From Bacteroidales bacterium (GTDB lineage: Bacteria > Bacteroidota > Bacteroidia > Bacteroidales > JAADJA01): a stretch of 37,730 nt of DNA. Shown in pieces: positions 7,366-15,906 of the stretch (within the stretch, counting starts at the first letter, position 1; every line of letters begins with the position of its first letter). The translations under genes and the position numbers were made by a program. Under the pieces are notes generated by a model, which saw nothing but the letters and a program-made list of their open reading frames with translations, made no database searches and was not told where the DNA came from. The DNA lies in NCBI GenBank assembly GCA_026984135.1, contig JALSSR010000222.1, positions 1 through 37,730 on the forward strand, given 5' to 3'.

Positions 7366-8910
7366 ATGAAAATAGGTTTGATAATAATATTATTTTTTTC
7401 AATAATATCTATTTATGCTCAGAATAAGACGGACACGATAAATCCGGACGGTGTAAATGTATTTCATTACGAAAACGGACAAATTTCAAGTATCGGAACA
7501 ATGCGCGACGGTAAGCCTGACGGTTACTGGAAAACTTTTTATGAGGACGGTACCGTAAAATCCGAGGGTAAAAGAGTGAATTTTGAACTTGACAGTATCT
7601 GGACCTTTTATAACGATACCGGAAAAGTTGTCTTGCAAATTACCTATCAAAAAGGTAAAAAGAATGGAATCAGACGTACTTATCAGGAAGATGAGATGAT
7701 GGAGGAAAATTTTGTTGACGATGTTAAACAAGGCTATACTTTTTATTATTATCCCGGTGGAAAACTGAAAAAGGAGGTTCCTTTTGTTGACGGCTTGGAA
7801 GAAGGTCTTGGTAAAAAGTTTGCTAAAAGCGACGGAAGGGTTATTGAACTTATTCATTACAGAAAAGGATATATTGAAGAAGTTGAAAATATAAACCGTA
7901 TTGATGGTAAGGGACTTAAACAAGGTAAATGGGTATGGTTTTATCCTGACGGAAAAATACGCAAAGAAGGTGAATATAAAAACGACCTTGAAAACGGATA
8001 TTTTAAGGATTATGATGAGGAAGGAAATCTTATATCCACTTCAAAATATGTTGACGGAGTGCTGCAGGAAAATGTGGCGGAACTTGCCAAACTGGATATT
8101 AAAACCGAATATTACCCTAACGGTAAGATAAAAGTGATGGCAAGCTATAAAAATGATGTTCCCGAAGGTGTGAGAAGGGAATATGACGAACAAGGAAATA
8201 TTGTGAAGGGATATCTTTTTCACGACGGAAAAGTGGTCGCTGAAGGTATTACCAATGAAGAGGGTTTACGCGACGGACCCTGGAAAGAATATTATCCCAA
8301 CGGTGCAATAAAGGCTGTGGGTACTTATGACAAAGGTAAGAGGATTGGAGAATGGAAGTTTTATTTTAAAAACGGTCAGTTGGAACAAATTGGTTCTTAC
8401 AACAAAGATGGTAAATTGGACGGAATATGGACGTGGTATTACCCAGACGGTCAGCCGGAACGTGAGGAGAGTTACTTCAATGGAATGCTCGATGGTCATA
8501 GCATTGAATATGATGAATATGGAAATGTAATTGCCGAAGGCGATTATATTGAGGATTACAGGGATGGTAAATGGATTTTTGATTATGGCGATCACCGCGA
8601 AGAAGGTGAATATCTTGATGGAATGCGTCACGGTATGTGGAAAAGTTATTATCCTGACGGGCAGTTGAGTTTTGAAGGTGAATTTATCGAAGATAATCCC
8701 AACGGTCATCACGTTTGGTACTGGCCCAACGGAAATAAAAAGAAGGAAGGAAACTACTCTATGGGTCTGAAAGACGGTGAGTGGATAAAATATAATTATG
8801 ACGGAACACCTTTTATTTCAATTTTTTATAAAAACGGTGTTGAAAAACGGTACGACGGAGTGAGGGTTAGAATTTATGATGAAGATGAAGGTGAATTGCC
8901 TGATGAATAG
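7366..8910 (+). CDS. Secreted MORN-repeat protein (YwqK-like)
   Basis: A 514-aa protein with a signal peptide (MKIGLIIILFFSIISIYAQ). Nearly all the rest consists of MORN_2-type repeats of about 22-25 residues with the pattern YYPNG-(x)-[KR]-x-G-x-Y-x-x-G-x-x-[DE]-G-x-W. Clear units include FYPDGKIRKEGEY, YYPNGAIKAVGTY and YYPDGQLSFEGEF. The C-terminus is acidic (DEDEGELPDE). Database names such as 'toxin-antitoxin YwqK antitoxin' are inherited labels; nothing here supports an antitoxin role. MORN sheets usually serve as protein- or membrane-binding scaffolds, and an envelope location is inferred from the signal peptide. It sits 51 nt after nadA and could be co-transcribed. Confidence 0.87.
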   Translation: MKIGLIIILFFSIISIYAQNKTDTINPDGVNVFHYENGQISSIGTMRDGKPDGYWKTFYEDGTVKSEGKRVNFELDSIWTFYNDTGKVVLQITYQKGKKNGIRRTYQEDEMMEENFVDDVKQGYTFYYYPGGKLKKEVPFVDGLEEGLGKKFAKSDGRVIELIHYRKGYIEEVENINRIDGKGLKQGKWVWFYPDGKIRKEGEYKNDLENGYFKDYDEEGNLISTSKYVDGVLQENVAELAKLDIKTEYYPNGKIKVMASYKNDVPEGVRREYDEQGNIVKGYLFHDGKVVAEGITNEEGLRDGPWKEYYPNGAIKAVGTYDKGKRIGEWKFYFKNGQLEQIGSYNKDGKLDGIWTWYYPDGQPEREESYFNGMLDGHSIEYDEYGNVIAEGDYIEDYRDGKWIFDYGDHREEGEYLDGMRHGMWKSYYPDGQLSFEGEFIEDNPNGHHVWYWPNGNKKKEGNYSMGLKDGEWIKYNYDGTPFISIFYKNGVEKRYDGVRVRIYDEDEGELPDE

Positions 8911-8950
8911 TAGTTATTAAGACTGCCTTCCAAAAAGAAGTGGCTTTTCC

Positions 8951-9011
8951 GCCGCTTTGCCGTGGCAGACAATGCGGCTCGGTGCTGAACAGTTTGAATT
9001 TCTGTTTAGCA
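8951..9011. other. Structured intergenic segment with two hairpins
   Basis: The 123-bp gap after the MORN gene is locally G+C-rich. A GCCGC/GCGGC pair (8951-8955, 8974-8978) encloses a small GCCgtGGC palindrome. It is followed by a 10-bp stem, TGCTGAACAG (8983-8992) with CTGTTTAGCA (9002-9011), separated by a 9-nt A/T loop. There is no U-tract after it, so it is not a classical terminator. It may be a processed 3' end, an RNA element or the remains of a repeat. Confidence 0.4.
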
Positions 9012-9033
9012 TTAATCTTTAAATGGGATCTTA

Positions 9034-9345
9034 ATGAAAAATTTTAATACGATGAAAATAGAAGATATACGAAACGAACTTGCGGAAAAGATAAAATCTA
9101 TAGAACCGCTTGGAAAAAAACTAAAATTCAAGCTTGATGAAGATATTATCCTCATTGACGGAACTTCAGGTAAAAACCTGATAAATGCAATTGATGAAGA
9201 GGCTGACTGCACTATAATAATGAGTAAAGAAACATATGTTAAACTTCAAAAAAATGAGATTAAACCGATGATGGCAACTCTTACCGGAAAAATAAAAGTT
9301 AAAGGTGACCTTAATCTGGCAAGAAAACTCAAACAGTTAACATAG
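9034..9345 (+). CDS. SCP2 sterol-carrier-like domain protein
   Basis: A 103-aa single-domain protein matching the SCP2 (sterol carrier protein 2) fold. It ends in the hallmark GKIKVKGDLNLARKLKQL after a beta-rich middle containing CTIIMSKETYVKL. SCP2 domains bind hydrophobic ligands such as acyl chains or sterols, and stand-alone bacterial copies are often found beside lipid enzymes. It is the first gene of a tight three-gene unit; the stop is separated by a single base from the sulfotransferase ATG. An internal Met at codon 7 is an alternative start. Presenting a lipid to the next gene's product is an inference. Confidence 0.85.
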   Translation: MKNFNTMKIEDIRNELAEKIKSIEPLGKKLKFKLDEDIILIDGTSGKNLINAIDEEADCTIIMSKETYVKLQKNEIKPMMATLTGKIKVKGDLNLARKLKQLT

Positions 9346-9346
9346 T

Positions 9347-10600
9347 ATGGCGATAATTACACAACCGGGACTTCATATAAAGCGAAGTTCCGTACTAAAA
9401 GGTATTAACGGTTTTGGTAATGTATTGAAAAAGATGGGTCTTGACCCTTTCAGGCTTGATGCGGATTCAATTATTTCCAAAGCTAAAAAAAGAGCTACTT
9501 ACGACGGTCCGTTGCCGGGACTTACCGAAGAAGGCTTGAAAAGACTTATTGAATCCATTAAAAGCGAAGGAAGGCCTAATCCCTTTGGTGCTATGGCTGT
9601 CAGAGCTCTCTTTGAGCGTACTTTGTACGGCCGTTTTAAGGTGGAAGAGTTGTTGGCGGCAAATCCGCAAATAGAACAGGCGGAGATCAAAGATCCGGTT
9701 TTCATTATTGGAATGCCGCGTACCGGTACTACCATCCTGCATGCTATGATGCATAAAGATCCTGCACACAGATCACCTCTTGCCTGGGAATGTCTGTTGC
9801 CTTATCCTCCTCCCACACCTGATACTTTTAGTGATAATCCGCAGATTAGAAGGGTCAGAAAAGATTTTGAACAGTTGTTCAAACTGGTGCCCGACTTTCA
9901 ATTGAAACATTATATGGAAGCTACCGAACCGCAGGAGTGTCTTGGTATTACCGCATTTGATTTTAACTCTTTTCAGCCTGCAACAATATTTCACGTTCCT
10001 TCATATATGGATTGGTTTATTAACGGGTCTGACCAGTTAAGTACCTTGCGTTTTCACAAACGTTTTCTTCAATATCTGCAATCGGGTGGCGTGAAAGCCG
10101 AAAGATGGCTTTTGAAAACGCCTGTACACCTGATGAGGTTGCCCGAACTTTTTGAGGTTTATCCCGATGCACGTATCATTGTAACCCACAGACATCCTGC
10201 CAAAATAGTGGCATCCACCGCCAGTCTTATTTCATCGGTACGTTCGCTTTACAGCGATCACGAAGACCCTGCAAAAACAGGTCTGGAACAGGCAAATATA
10301 TGGAGCTTGTTTTTTGAACGTTTTATGGAGAGTAGAAAAAAACTCGGGAAAGAAGACCAAATACTTGATATAAAATTTGATGATTTTGCCGGTGACCAAA
10401 TCGGAACGGTAAAAAGAATTTATGAACATTTCAACTGGGATTTGCCTGAGGAAACGGTAAATAAATTCAAACGTTTCATCGAATTGAATCCCAAAGATAA
10501 GAAAGGGGTTCATGTTTACAGTCTTGCGGATTTTGATTTGACGGAAGATTTTATTAACGAAAAGTTTACAACATATATTGATTTTTTATCCGAATTATAA
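9347..10600 (+). CDS. PAPS-dependent sulfotransferase family protein
   Basis: A 417-aa cytoplasmic protein of the Sulfotransfer_3 type. It has the 5'-phosphosulfate-binding loop IGMPRTGTT (121-129), the LLKTPVHL segment (Lys257), and the 3'-phosphate-binding motif VTHRHPAKIVASTASL (Arg282, Ser290). The family moves sulfate from PAPS to hydroxyl or amino groups of lipids, glycans or small molecules. The acceptor here is unknown; the SCP2 protein directly upstream and the DUF1214 protein 12 nt downstream point to a hydrophobic acceptor. Relatives of this subtype are common in actinobacteria and marine proteobacteria, so its presence here may reflect transfer. Confidence 0.88.
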   Translation: MAIITQPGLHIKRSSVLKGINGFGNVLKKMGLDPFRLDADSIISKAKKRATYDGPLPGLTEEGLKRLIESIKSEGRPNPFGAMAVRALFERTLYGRFKVEELLAANPQIEQAEIKDPVFIIGMPRTGTTILHAMMHKDPAHRSPLAWECLLPYPPPTPDTFSDNPQIRRVRKDFEQLFKLVPDFQLKHYMEATEPQECLGITAFDFNSFQPATIFHVPSYMDWFINGSDQLSTLRFHKRFLQYLQSGGVKAERWLLKTPVHLMRLPELFEVYPDARIIVTHRHPAKIVASTASLISSVRSLYSDHEDPAKTGLEQANIWSLFFERFMESRKKLGKEDQILDIKFDDFAGDQIGTVKRIYEHFNWDLPEETVNKFKRFIELNPKDKKGVHVYSLADFDLTEDFINEKFTTYIDFLSEL

Positions 10601-10612
10601 ACATTAATAACA

Positions 10613-11677
10613 ATGATATACGAAAGCAAAAAGGCACTGAACGAGTTTCTCGAAATAATAAAAAATACGGACAAGACTTTTCTTGATCCTGATAAAGTAA
10701 TTGATAAACAAGGACATATTGACGGATACAGTCATATTTTCCATTTGTTGAAATCAAGTATTGAATTTTATCTTTTCAACGACCCGCTGCGACCGCGTTT
10801 TATGTTGCTTGCCGACGAAGACCACAAACTTCTCGGCGACAATGTGGATTCGGTGTACTATTTCACACAATTGCGCGGTGATCAGGAATATCTTATAAAA
10901 GGAAGACGTTACGACAGTTGCTATCTCTCTTTTACGGTTTACGGCGGACAACCTAACGGTGAAATGACGGAACGCGTATGTTTGAGTATCAATCACAGAG
11001 ATATTGATTTTGACGACGACGGCGGTTTTGAGATAAAACTAACTCCCGAACCGAAAGGGAAAAACGAATTCAAGCTTGATACGGATGCAGTAAATATGCT
11101 AACGCGCGAGTATTTCTTCGACCGTTTCAACAGTCGTGAAAGCGATCTTCATATTGAAAATCTGAAACCTGTTGATAAACCCGGACCAATGAGTGACGAA
11201 GAGCTTGCACGTCGAATTCGTATGATGCGAAATTTCTTTGAACAATCAACCTGGATAGCACCTTTACCCGTGGAGTTTCCGCTTAACGATTTTCTGCCTC
11301 CTTTTCCTTTTGAAGCCGATCAGGGCGGCTGGGGTACGGTTGATAATATTTACTGCTTCGGACGTTTCAAACTTGAAGAAAACGAGTACCTTAAAATTAC
11401 ATTCACCTCACCGGAATGTGTTTACTGGGGAATGCAGACCTGGAATTTTCTTATGCAATCAATGGATTATAAAAATCATAAGGTTTGTATCAATAAAGGA
11501 GAGGCAAAACCCAATGATGACGGTAGTTATACGCTTTATCTGAGCCATCGTCCGATGGATAATGAGAATTGGGTTAGTACTGCGGGATATAAGGAGGCAA
11601 TTATGTTTTTCCGTTGGCTGCTTGCCGACGAAATGCCTCAACAACCGACGGTTGAACTTTGTAAAACGGATGAATAA
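10613..11677 (+). CDS. DUF1214-like domain protein
   Basis: A 354-aa protein without signal peptide or membrane segments. The C-terminal third carries the DUF1214 pattern NDDGSYTLYLS...NWVSTAGYKEAIMFFRWLLADE, with beta-rich segments before it, including a GWGTVDNIYCFGRF stretch. The function of DUF1214 is unknown. Its neighbours in other bacteria often include lipid- or steroid-related enzymes and sulfotransferases (from memory, unverified). It ends the SCP2-sulfotransferase operon, 12 nt after the sulfotransferase stop. A metabolic role coupled to the sulfated product is inference only. Confidence 0.75.
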   Translation: MIYESKKALNEFLEIIKNTDKTFLDPDKVIDKQGHIDGYSHIFHLLKSSIEFYLFNDPLRPRFMLLADEDHKLLGDNVDSVYYFTQLRGDQEYLIKGRRYDSCYLSFTVYGGQPNGEMTERVCLSINHRDIDFDDDGGFEIKLTPEPKGKNEFKLDTDAVNMLTREYFFDRFNSRESDLHIENLKPVDKPGPMSDEELARRIRMMRNFFEQSTWIAPLPVEFPLNDFLPPFPFEADQGGWGTVDNIYCFGRFKLEENEYLKITFTSPECVYWGMQTWNFLMQSMDYKNHKVCINKGEAKPNDDGSYTLYLSHRPMDNENWVSTAGYKEAIMFFRWLLADEMPQQPTVELCKTDE

Positions 11678-11686
11678 GAAATAATA

Positions 11687-11715
11687 TTCCGAAATTAATC
11701 GGAGTTCTTTTTCAT
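11687..11715 (+). terminator. Weak terminator after the DUF1214 gene
   Basis: A short hairpin, TTCCGA (11687-11692) and TCGGA (11699-11703), is followed by a T-rich stretch. The stem is only 5 bp. It lies in the 64-bp convergent gap before menE. Confidence 0.35.
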
Positions 11716-11741
11716 TTCTATAATCATTTTTCCGCCTTTTA

Positions 11742-12773
11742 TTATTTCATTTTATTATGATCAATAAAATATTTCTTTGTTTCAATTCTGTCGATTTTTC
11801 CGGTTTCCGTTTCCCGGAATAGCTTGATATAGTGTATTTCTTTGGGAGTTTCGTACTTTGTCAAACCTGCACGGCTGAATATGTCAGTTGAAATGTCCGT
11901 ATTGGATTGTCCGGCAATCAAAACCACTTTTTCACCCAGTTTTTCATCCGGCAGACCGGCAATAATAAATCTGCCACGTATATATTTGCTTAATTTTTTT
12001 TCAACGGTTTCGGGAAAAACCTTTATACCGCCTGTGTTTATCATATTGTCGAATCTTCCTTTAAAGTCGAAACCGGTGTTGTCGAACAATTCGACGATGT
12101 CGTTCGTAATAATTTTATCTTTTGATATATGAGGAGCATTTATCACAAGGCAATCCCTGCCGTCTTTTTCAAAAGTTATGTTTTTTAGTGCTTTGAAATG
12201 TTTATCGGGGACAGGTCCGGTAAGTTTTTTCATTGCAACGTGAGTAATTGTTTCGGTCATTCCGTAGGTGTGGTAGGTTTTGTTATTAAGTTTGCGTATT
12301 CGTTGCAAAAGGTTGTGCCCTATATCACCGCCACCTATTATAAGATTTTTAATCCTATTGAGTTTTTCATATCCGTTTCCGGTGTTCAGAATATTGTAAA
12401 CCTGCATTGGTGTCATTGCGGCAAAGTCAAACTCTGCATCAATGGTTTTCAAAGGGTTGGAAGAAGGTTTTACAGCAATCAATTTCATTCCTATAACATC
12501 CGCACGAACGGCCATCATTTTACCGGCAATAAAATCAATGGGGAGACAAAGCAAAGCGCGGTCGCCTTTTTTAAGGTTCAGGAACTCACCCGTTAACCTT
12601 GCACTTTCCTTCATTGATTTTTTCGACAACCTCATAGTTTTAGGCTTACCTGTTGAACCTGATGTTCTTACGAGAATATCAGGCTCTTTGGAATGCCAAT
12701 GGATGATGAATTTACTGACCGCTTTTTTCATTTGAGAAATAGTATCTTTGATACTTAAATTGCAAAGATACAT
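11742..12773 (-). CDS. menE: o-Succinylbenzoate-CoA ligase MenE (short form)
   Basis: ANL-superfamily adenylating enzyme that converts o-succinylbenzoate (OSB) to OSB-CoA in menaquinone synthesis. Visible motifs: the P-loop TSGSTGKPK near residue 40, YGMTET in the middle, GRFDNMINTGGIKV at the hinge, and the catalytic lysine in GKIDR near the C-terminus. At 343 aa it lacks about 100 N-terminal residues of the long MenE type, as is usual for Bacteroidota MenE. Start choice is open between 12773 and the Met at 12731. It is the last gene of the leftward men operon, separated from menC by a 303-bp gap holding a dispersed repeat copy. Confidence 0.9.
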   Translation of the reverse strand: MYLCNLSIKDTISQMKKAVSKFIIHWHSKEPDILVRTSGSTGKPKTMRLSKKSMKESARLTGEFLNLKKGDRALLCLPIDFIAGKMMAVRADVIGMKLIAVKPSSNPLKTIDAEFDFAAMTPMQVYNILNTGNGYEKLNRIKNLIIGGGDIGHNLLQRIRKLNNKTYHTYGMTETITHVAMKKLTGPVPDKHFKALKNITFEKDGRDCLVINAPHISKDKIITNDIVELFDNTGFDFKGRFDNMINTGGIKVFPETVEKKLSKYIRGRFIIAGLPDEKLGEKVVLIAGQSNTDISTDIFSRAGLTKYETPKEIHYIKLFRETETGKIDRIETKKYFIDHNKMK

Positions 12774-13076
12774 ATTATTGGAAACAGCTGTTTTTCAAAA
12801 TTCTTTTGATTTTGAGTGAAACATTTGACCACAAAGGGCGGGATTTTATATTCAGAACAACTGACCCGTTGGGAAATGTGATGAGCCCGTTTTTGTGAGT
12901 TTTTCTTTGTGTTTTTTTTGAGCTTTTGTGTCTTTGCGGCTACTTTTCTGCTATTTTGCCAGTAAGGCACTAAGAACCGCAAAGGCATCAGGTATAAATG
13001 CAATCAACTGATACCCAATAATATGTAAAATCAATATATTGTAACCCTTTTCTTGCAAAACAGGCAGGAGAACAGG
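12774..13076. other. 303-bp gap between menC and menE
   Basis: No convincing gene. It holds the dispersed repeat copy at 12852-12965. An inverted pair CTTTGCGG (12933-12940) / CCGCAAAG (12977-12984) could form a stem on the men transcript. Confidence 0.6.
12852..12965 (-). repeat. Divergent copy of the dispersed MITE-like repeat
   Basis: Read on the minus strand, this segment aligns along its whole length with 30922-31022 on the plus strand. Shared blocks include AGCCGCAAAGACAC, CATCACATTTCCCA and GTTGTTCTGA. The main difference is about a dozen extra bases in an A-rich middle. One end keeps the terminal motif TCAGAACAACTGACC (+ strand, 12852-12866). The opposite terminal repeat is not recognisable, suggesting truncation or decay. 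It lies inside the men operon between menC and menE. Confidence 0.8.
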
Positions 13077-14126
13077 CTATTTATTTACGGTGGTGTATTC
13101 CGGTTTAAACCTCAGTTTACCTTCTTCAATATAAAGGGGAGAATAGAAATTGTTTGAGAATAGTTGTCCGGTACCAAGTCCCTGGGGCATTTTGTTTCCA
13201 AGAGTATAAGTCCATTGTGCAATTGCATTAAGTCCGGTGTTTGATTCCAAAGCGGAAGTAATCCACCATTTCGTTCCGTTGTTTCCCGCAATTTCAATCC
13301 ACTCCTCCGATGCTTTAAAGCCACCGAGAAGACTTGGTTTAAGAATGATATATTGCGGCTTGATCGTTTTAATCATTTTGACTTTCCGTTTTGTATCCGT
13401 AATACCTATAAGTTCTTCGTCAAGGGCTATGGCCAGAGGAGAGGTTTCGCATAATTTTGCCATCTCCGTCCATTGTCCCTGTCTGATAGGTTGTTCGATG
13501 GAATGGAGGTTATAGTCAGAAAGAATTTTTAGTTTTTCCAAAGCCTTTTCAGCCGTAAAAGCACCGTTGGCATCAACTCTTATTTCAATATCTTCGGCAG
13601 TAAATTCTCTTCGTATGGTTTTTATCAACTCAATCTCCTTTTGGAAATCAATGGCACCTATTTTCAGTTTAATACAGGAAAAGCCCGATTCGATTTTTTC
13701 GACAATCTGCTTTCGCATAAATTCAAACTCACCCATCCAAACCAGTCCGTTTATTTCAATGTAATCTTGGCCAAGTGTGAATTTTGAAGGAAAATAGAGA
13801 TGTTCGGTTCCAGCAGTTAGATTTTTTAACGCCATTTCCAGTCCGAAACGTATTGAAGGATAATCTTTCAACCCTTTTTCAAGATAAAAATCATAATCAC
13901 CGGTGTTTTCACAAACTTCCGCGAGTTTTTGTTCATAGCTGTCCCGCCGGTCAATACTCAATCCCCAAAGTGGTGAACATTCGCCGATACCCTTTTGACC
14001 TGTGGAGTTATTGTAAACAGTAATAATCCATACGTCTTTTGAAGTAAGAATACCCCTGGAGGTGCCCGCCGGACGTTTGAATTTCAAGGTATATTTTTTA
14101 CTATATGCTTTAATTTCCGGATTCAT
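13077..14126 (-). CDS. menC: o-Succinylbenzoate synthase MenC
   Basis: Enolase-superfamily enzyme that dehydrates SHCHC to o-succinylbenzoate; 349 aa. The catalytic framework is present: the KxK base IKLKIG in the middle, metal ligands in RVDANGAF, EQP and DEELIG, and the second lysine in ILKPSLLGG. An aromatic N-terminal capping domain precedes the barrel. Its ATG lies within the 3' end of the yehS-like gene (17-nt overlap), implying translational coupling. Some family members also racemise N-acylamino acids, but the surrounding men genes make OSB synthase the clear assignment. Confidence 0.93.
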   Translation of the reverse strand: MNPEIKAYSKKYTLKFKRPAGTSRGILTSKDVWIITVYNNSTGQKGIGECSPLWGLSIDRRDSYEQKLAEVCENTGDYDFYLEKGLKDYPSIRFGLEMALKNLTAGTEHLYFPSKFTLGQDYIEINGLVWMGEFEFMRKQIVEKIESGFSCIKLKIGAIDFQKEIELIKTIRREFTAEDIEIRVDANGAFTAEKALEKLKILSDYNLHSIEQPIRQGQWTEMAKLCETSPLAIALDEELIGITDTKRKVKMIKTIKPQYIILKPSLLGGFKASEEWIEIAGNNGTKWWITSALESNTGLNAIAQWTYTLGNKMPQGLGTGQLFSNNFYSPLYIEEGKLRFKPEYTTVNK

Positions 14127-14601
14127 TGGTAGTCTGGTTCTTGTTATCGCGGTATTTTAGCTGCATACCCTGTAAAAAATTACGCAGTATTTGGTCTTTA
14201 CAAGGGCGGTATTGGCTTTGTCCGGGTTTACGAAAAAAAGCGCTTAGTTCGTGTTTGCTGATTTGTTTGCCTGCAAGTTTAAGAATTTCAAGGATCTCAT
14301 CATCTCTTAGGTTTAACGCAATTTTTAATTTTCTGAAAATGATGTTATTATTTAATTTCTTTTCAGGTTTATGTTCCGCTCCATCCTTTTTACCGCGTTT
14401 ATAGTTGATCAATCCGTTGAGGAAAACGGCAAGCTGGTTATCATAAAGAGTTTTATGATCAGGGTCATCATCTTTTTTTAACCAATCACTTAGCTCGGCT
14501 CTTGTAACCTGAAACCCGGCATTGCCAAAAATTTCCATCATTTTTGAATCGCTATAGTCAAATGTATAGCGTATGCGGCGGATTATATCGTTGTTGGTCA
14601 T
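14110..14601 (-). CDS. DUF1456 (YehS-like) protein
   Basis: A 163-aa soluble protein made of two homologous helical halves, as in the DUF1456/YehS family. One repeat starts NNDIIRRIRYTF...EIFGNAGFQVTRAELSDWLKK and the other NNNIIFRKLKIALNL...EILKLAGKQISKHELSAFFRK. Each half ends in a segment with a conserved acidic/aromatic pattern. The molecular function is unknown. It is wedged between menA (17 nt upstream) and menC (17-nt overlap downstream), so it is certainly expressed with the men genes. No known menaquinone step needs it. Confidence 0.85.
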   Translation of the reverse strand: MTNNDIIRRIRYTFDYSDSKMMEIFGNAGFQVTRAELSDWLKKDDDPDHKTLYDNQLAVFLNGLINYKRGKKDGAEHKPEKKLNNNIIFRKLKIALNLRDDEILEILKLAGKQISKHELSAFFRKPGQSQYRPCKDQILRNFLQGMQLKYRDNKNQTTNESGN

Positions 14602-14618
14602 AGCAGTTAATTAATAAG

Positions 14619-15518
14619 TTAAAATAGCAAACCAATCCCGAATGCAAGGGAAAAAAGCAGACTTGTTAATGCAAGTTTTTTCAGGTACGGGTCTAATTCT
14701 TCGGGAATGGTATTTTTAAAAACCACGGCAGCATTAATCCAAAGCATGGGAATAGTCAGTAAAAACAGCATCTGAAACGGTGAATGATAATTCAGGATCA
14801 TATATGCAAGACCTGTTATGACCGAACCGGACAGCAAAAAAAAGTGATACCATTTTGCCTTTTCAATACCTATTTTAACCACCAGTGTCCGCTTACCCGA
14901 ATTTTTGTCATTTTCCCTGTCGCGCATATTATTGAGATTTAGGACGGCTGTGCTTAAAAATCCCGCTGCAGAAGCAGGTAAAAGTATTTCAGGGTTGAAA
15001 GAGTGGGTATTCAGATAATATGTACCCACAACTCCCGTTATTCCGAAAAACAGAAACACGAAAAGGTCACCGAAACCGGCATAACCGTAAGGATGCTCGC
15101 CGATAGTATATTTTACGGCGGCGGCAATAGCTCCAAGACCGATTACGAGAAAGACAAAAAGGTTTATCACGGGTAATCCTTTGGTTCCTTCGTATATTAA
15201 CCATACACCGCTAACAAAAGAGAGAATCATAAACAGGATAACAACCCTTTTCATTTTTTTCGGTGTAATTATACCGCTTTGAACAGCTCTTTCGGGCCCT
15301 TTCCTGTTTGAATTGTCAACACCGTGTTTTGAGTCACCGTAATCGTTTGCAAGGTTGGAAAGTATTTGCAGGAAAAGGGTTGTGAGAATGGCAAGGATAC
15401 AAATTTTACTGCTGTATGCACCGTCGAAACGGGCAAGGAAACATCCCAGTACAATGCTTGAAAGAGTCAAGGGCAGTGTTCTGAGGCGAAAAGCTTGTAT
15501 CCAGGGTTTAAGATTCAT
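14619..15518 (-). CDS. menA: 1,4-Dihydroxy-2-naphthoate polyprenyltransferase MenA
   Basis: Integral-membrane UbiA-family prenyltransferase of 299 aa that joins a polyprenyl diphosphate to DHNA, giving demethylmenaquinone. Both Asp-rich Mg-diphosphate sites are visible: NLANDYGDSKHGVD (about 56-69) and NMRDRENDKNSGKRT (about 197-211). About eight to nine hydrophobic helices are apparent. The ATG lies inside the 3' end of the HEPN gene with an 11-nt overlap (15508-15518), suggesting its translation is coupled to the toxin-antitoxin-like gene. Confidence 0.94.
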   Translation of the reverse strand: MNLKPWIQAFRLRTLPLTLSSIVLGCFLARFDGAYSSKICILAILTTLFLQILSNLANDYGDSKHGVDNSNRKGPERAVQSGIITPKKMKRVVILFMILSFVSGVWLIYEGTKGLPVINLFVFLVIGLGAIAAAVKYTIGEHPYGYAGFGDLFVFLFFGITGVVGTYYLNTHSFNPEILLPASAAGFLSTAVLNLNNMRDRENDKNSGKRTLVVKIGIEKAKWYHFFLLSGSVITGLAYMILNYHSPFQMLFLLTIPMLWINAAVVFKNTIPEELDPYLKKLALTSLLFSLAFGIGLLF

Positions 15519-15906
15519 CGGTTTCTATAAATTTTCTGATAGTAATAATAAAATTTTCAACTTTTGGAAGTAAGGGTTTTATTGTCTCCTTTGTGTAAAA
15601 TATAAAATCTTCATAATCAGCTGATTGTCTTAGGTTAAAAAGTTTTGAATAAAGAATACCCAATTCTTTTTCAATTCTGGAATTTTTTATAAAATTAAGA
15701 TGAAATTGGCTTTTAGTACCTTTATGAGTTTTAGTAAAAATATCGTTCTTAATTAATAAAGAATTAATAGAATAATAACATGCATAATACAACCTGTTTG
15801 CCACAATGTTCCAATGATTGTTATCTGCCAGTATCTTAGCTTCCTCGAAAGCTTCAAAGGCTCTGTCAAGCCTATATTTTATAAGATCTTGTTTGGAGAA
15901 CTTCAT
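15508..15906 (-). CDS. HEPN-domain protein (UPF0332 type)
   Basis: A 132-aa all-helical protein of the HEPN/UPF0332 group, with the NRLYYACYYSINSLL helix and ...LFNLRQSADYEDF near the middle/C-terminus. HEPN proteins paired with minimal nucleotidyltransferases form toxin-antitoxin or nucleotide-binding pairs. The RX4-6H ribonuclease motif of toxic HEPNs is not visible, so RNase activity is doubtful. It overlaps the upstream nucleotidyltransferase by 4 nt (ATGA) and menA by 11 nt. The gene is more A+T-rich than menA and menB, consistent with insertion into the men operon. Confidence 0.85.
   Translation of the reverse strand: MKFSKQDLIKYRLDRAFEAFEEAKILADNNHWNIVANRLYYACYYSINSLLIKNDIFTKTHKGTKSQFHLNFIKNSRIEKELGILYSKLFNLRQSADYEDFIFYTKETIKPLLPKVENFIITIRKFIETDES

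Noticed and set aside
7366-8910. YwqK-type antitoxin
   Set aside because: That database label rests on MORN repeats; there is a signal peptide and no toxin partner next to it.
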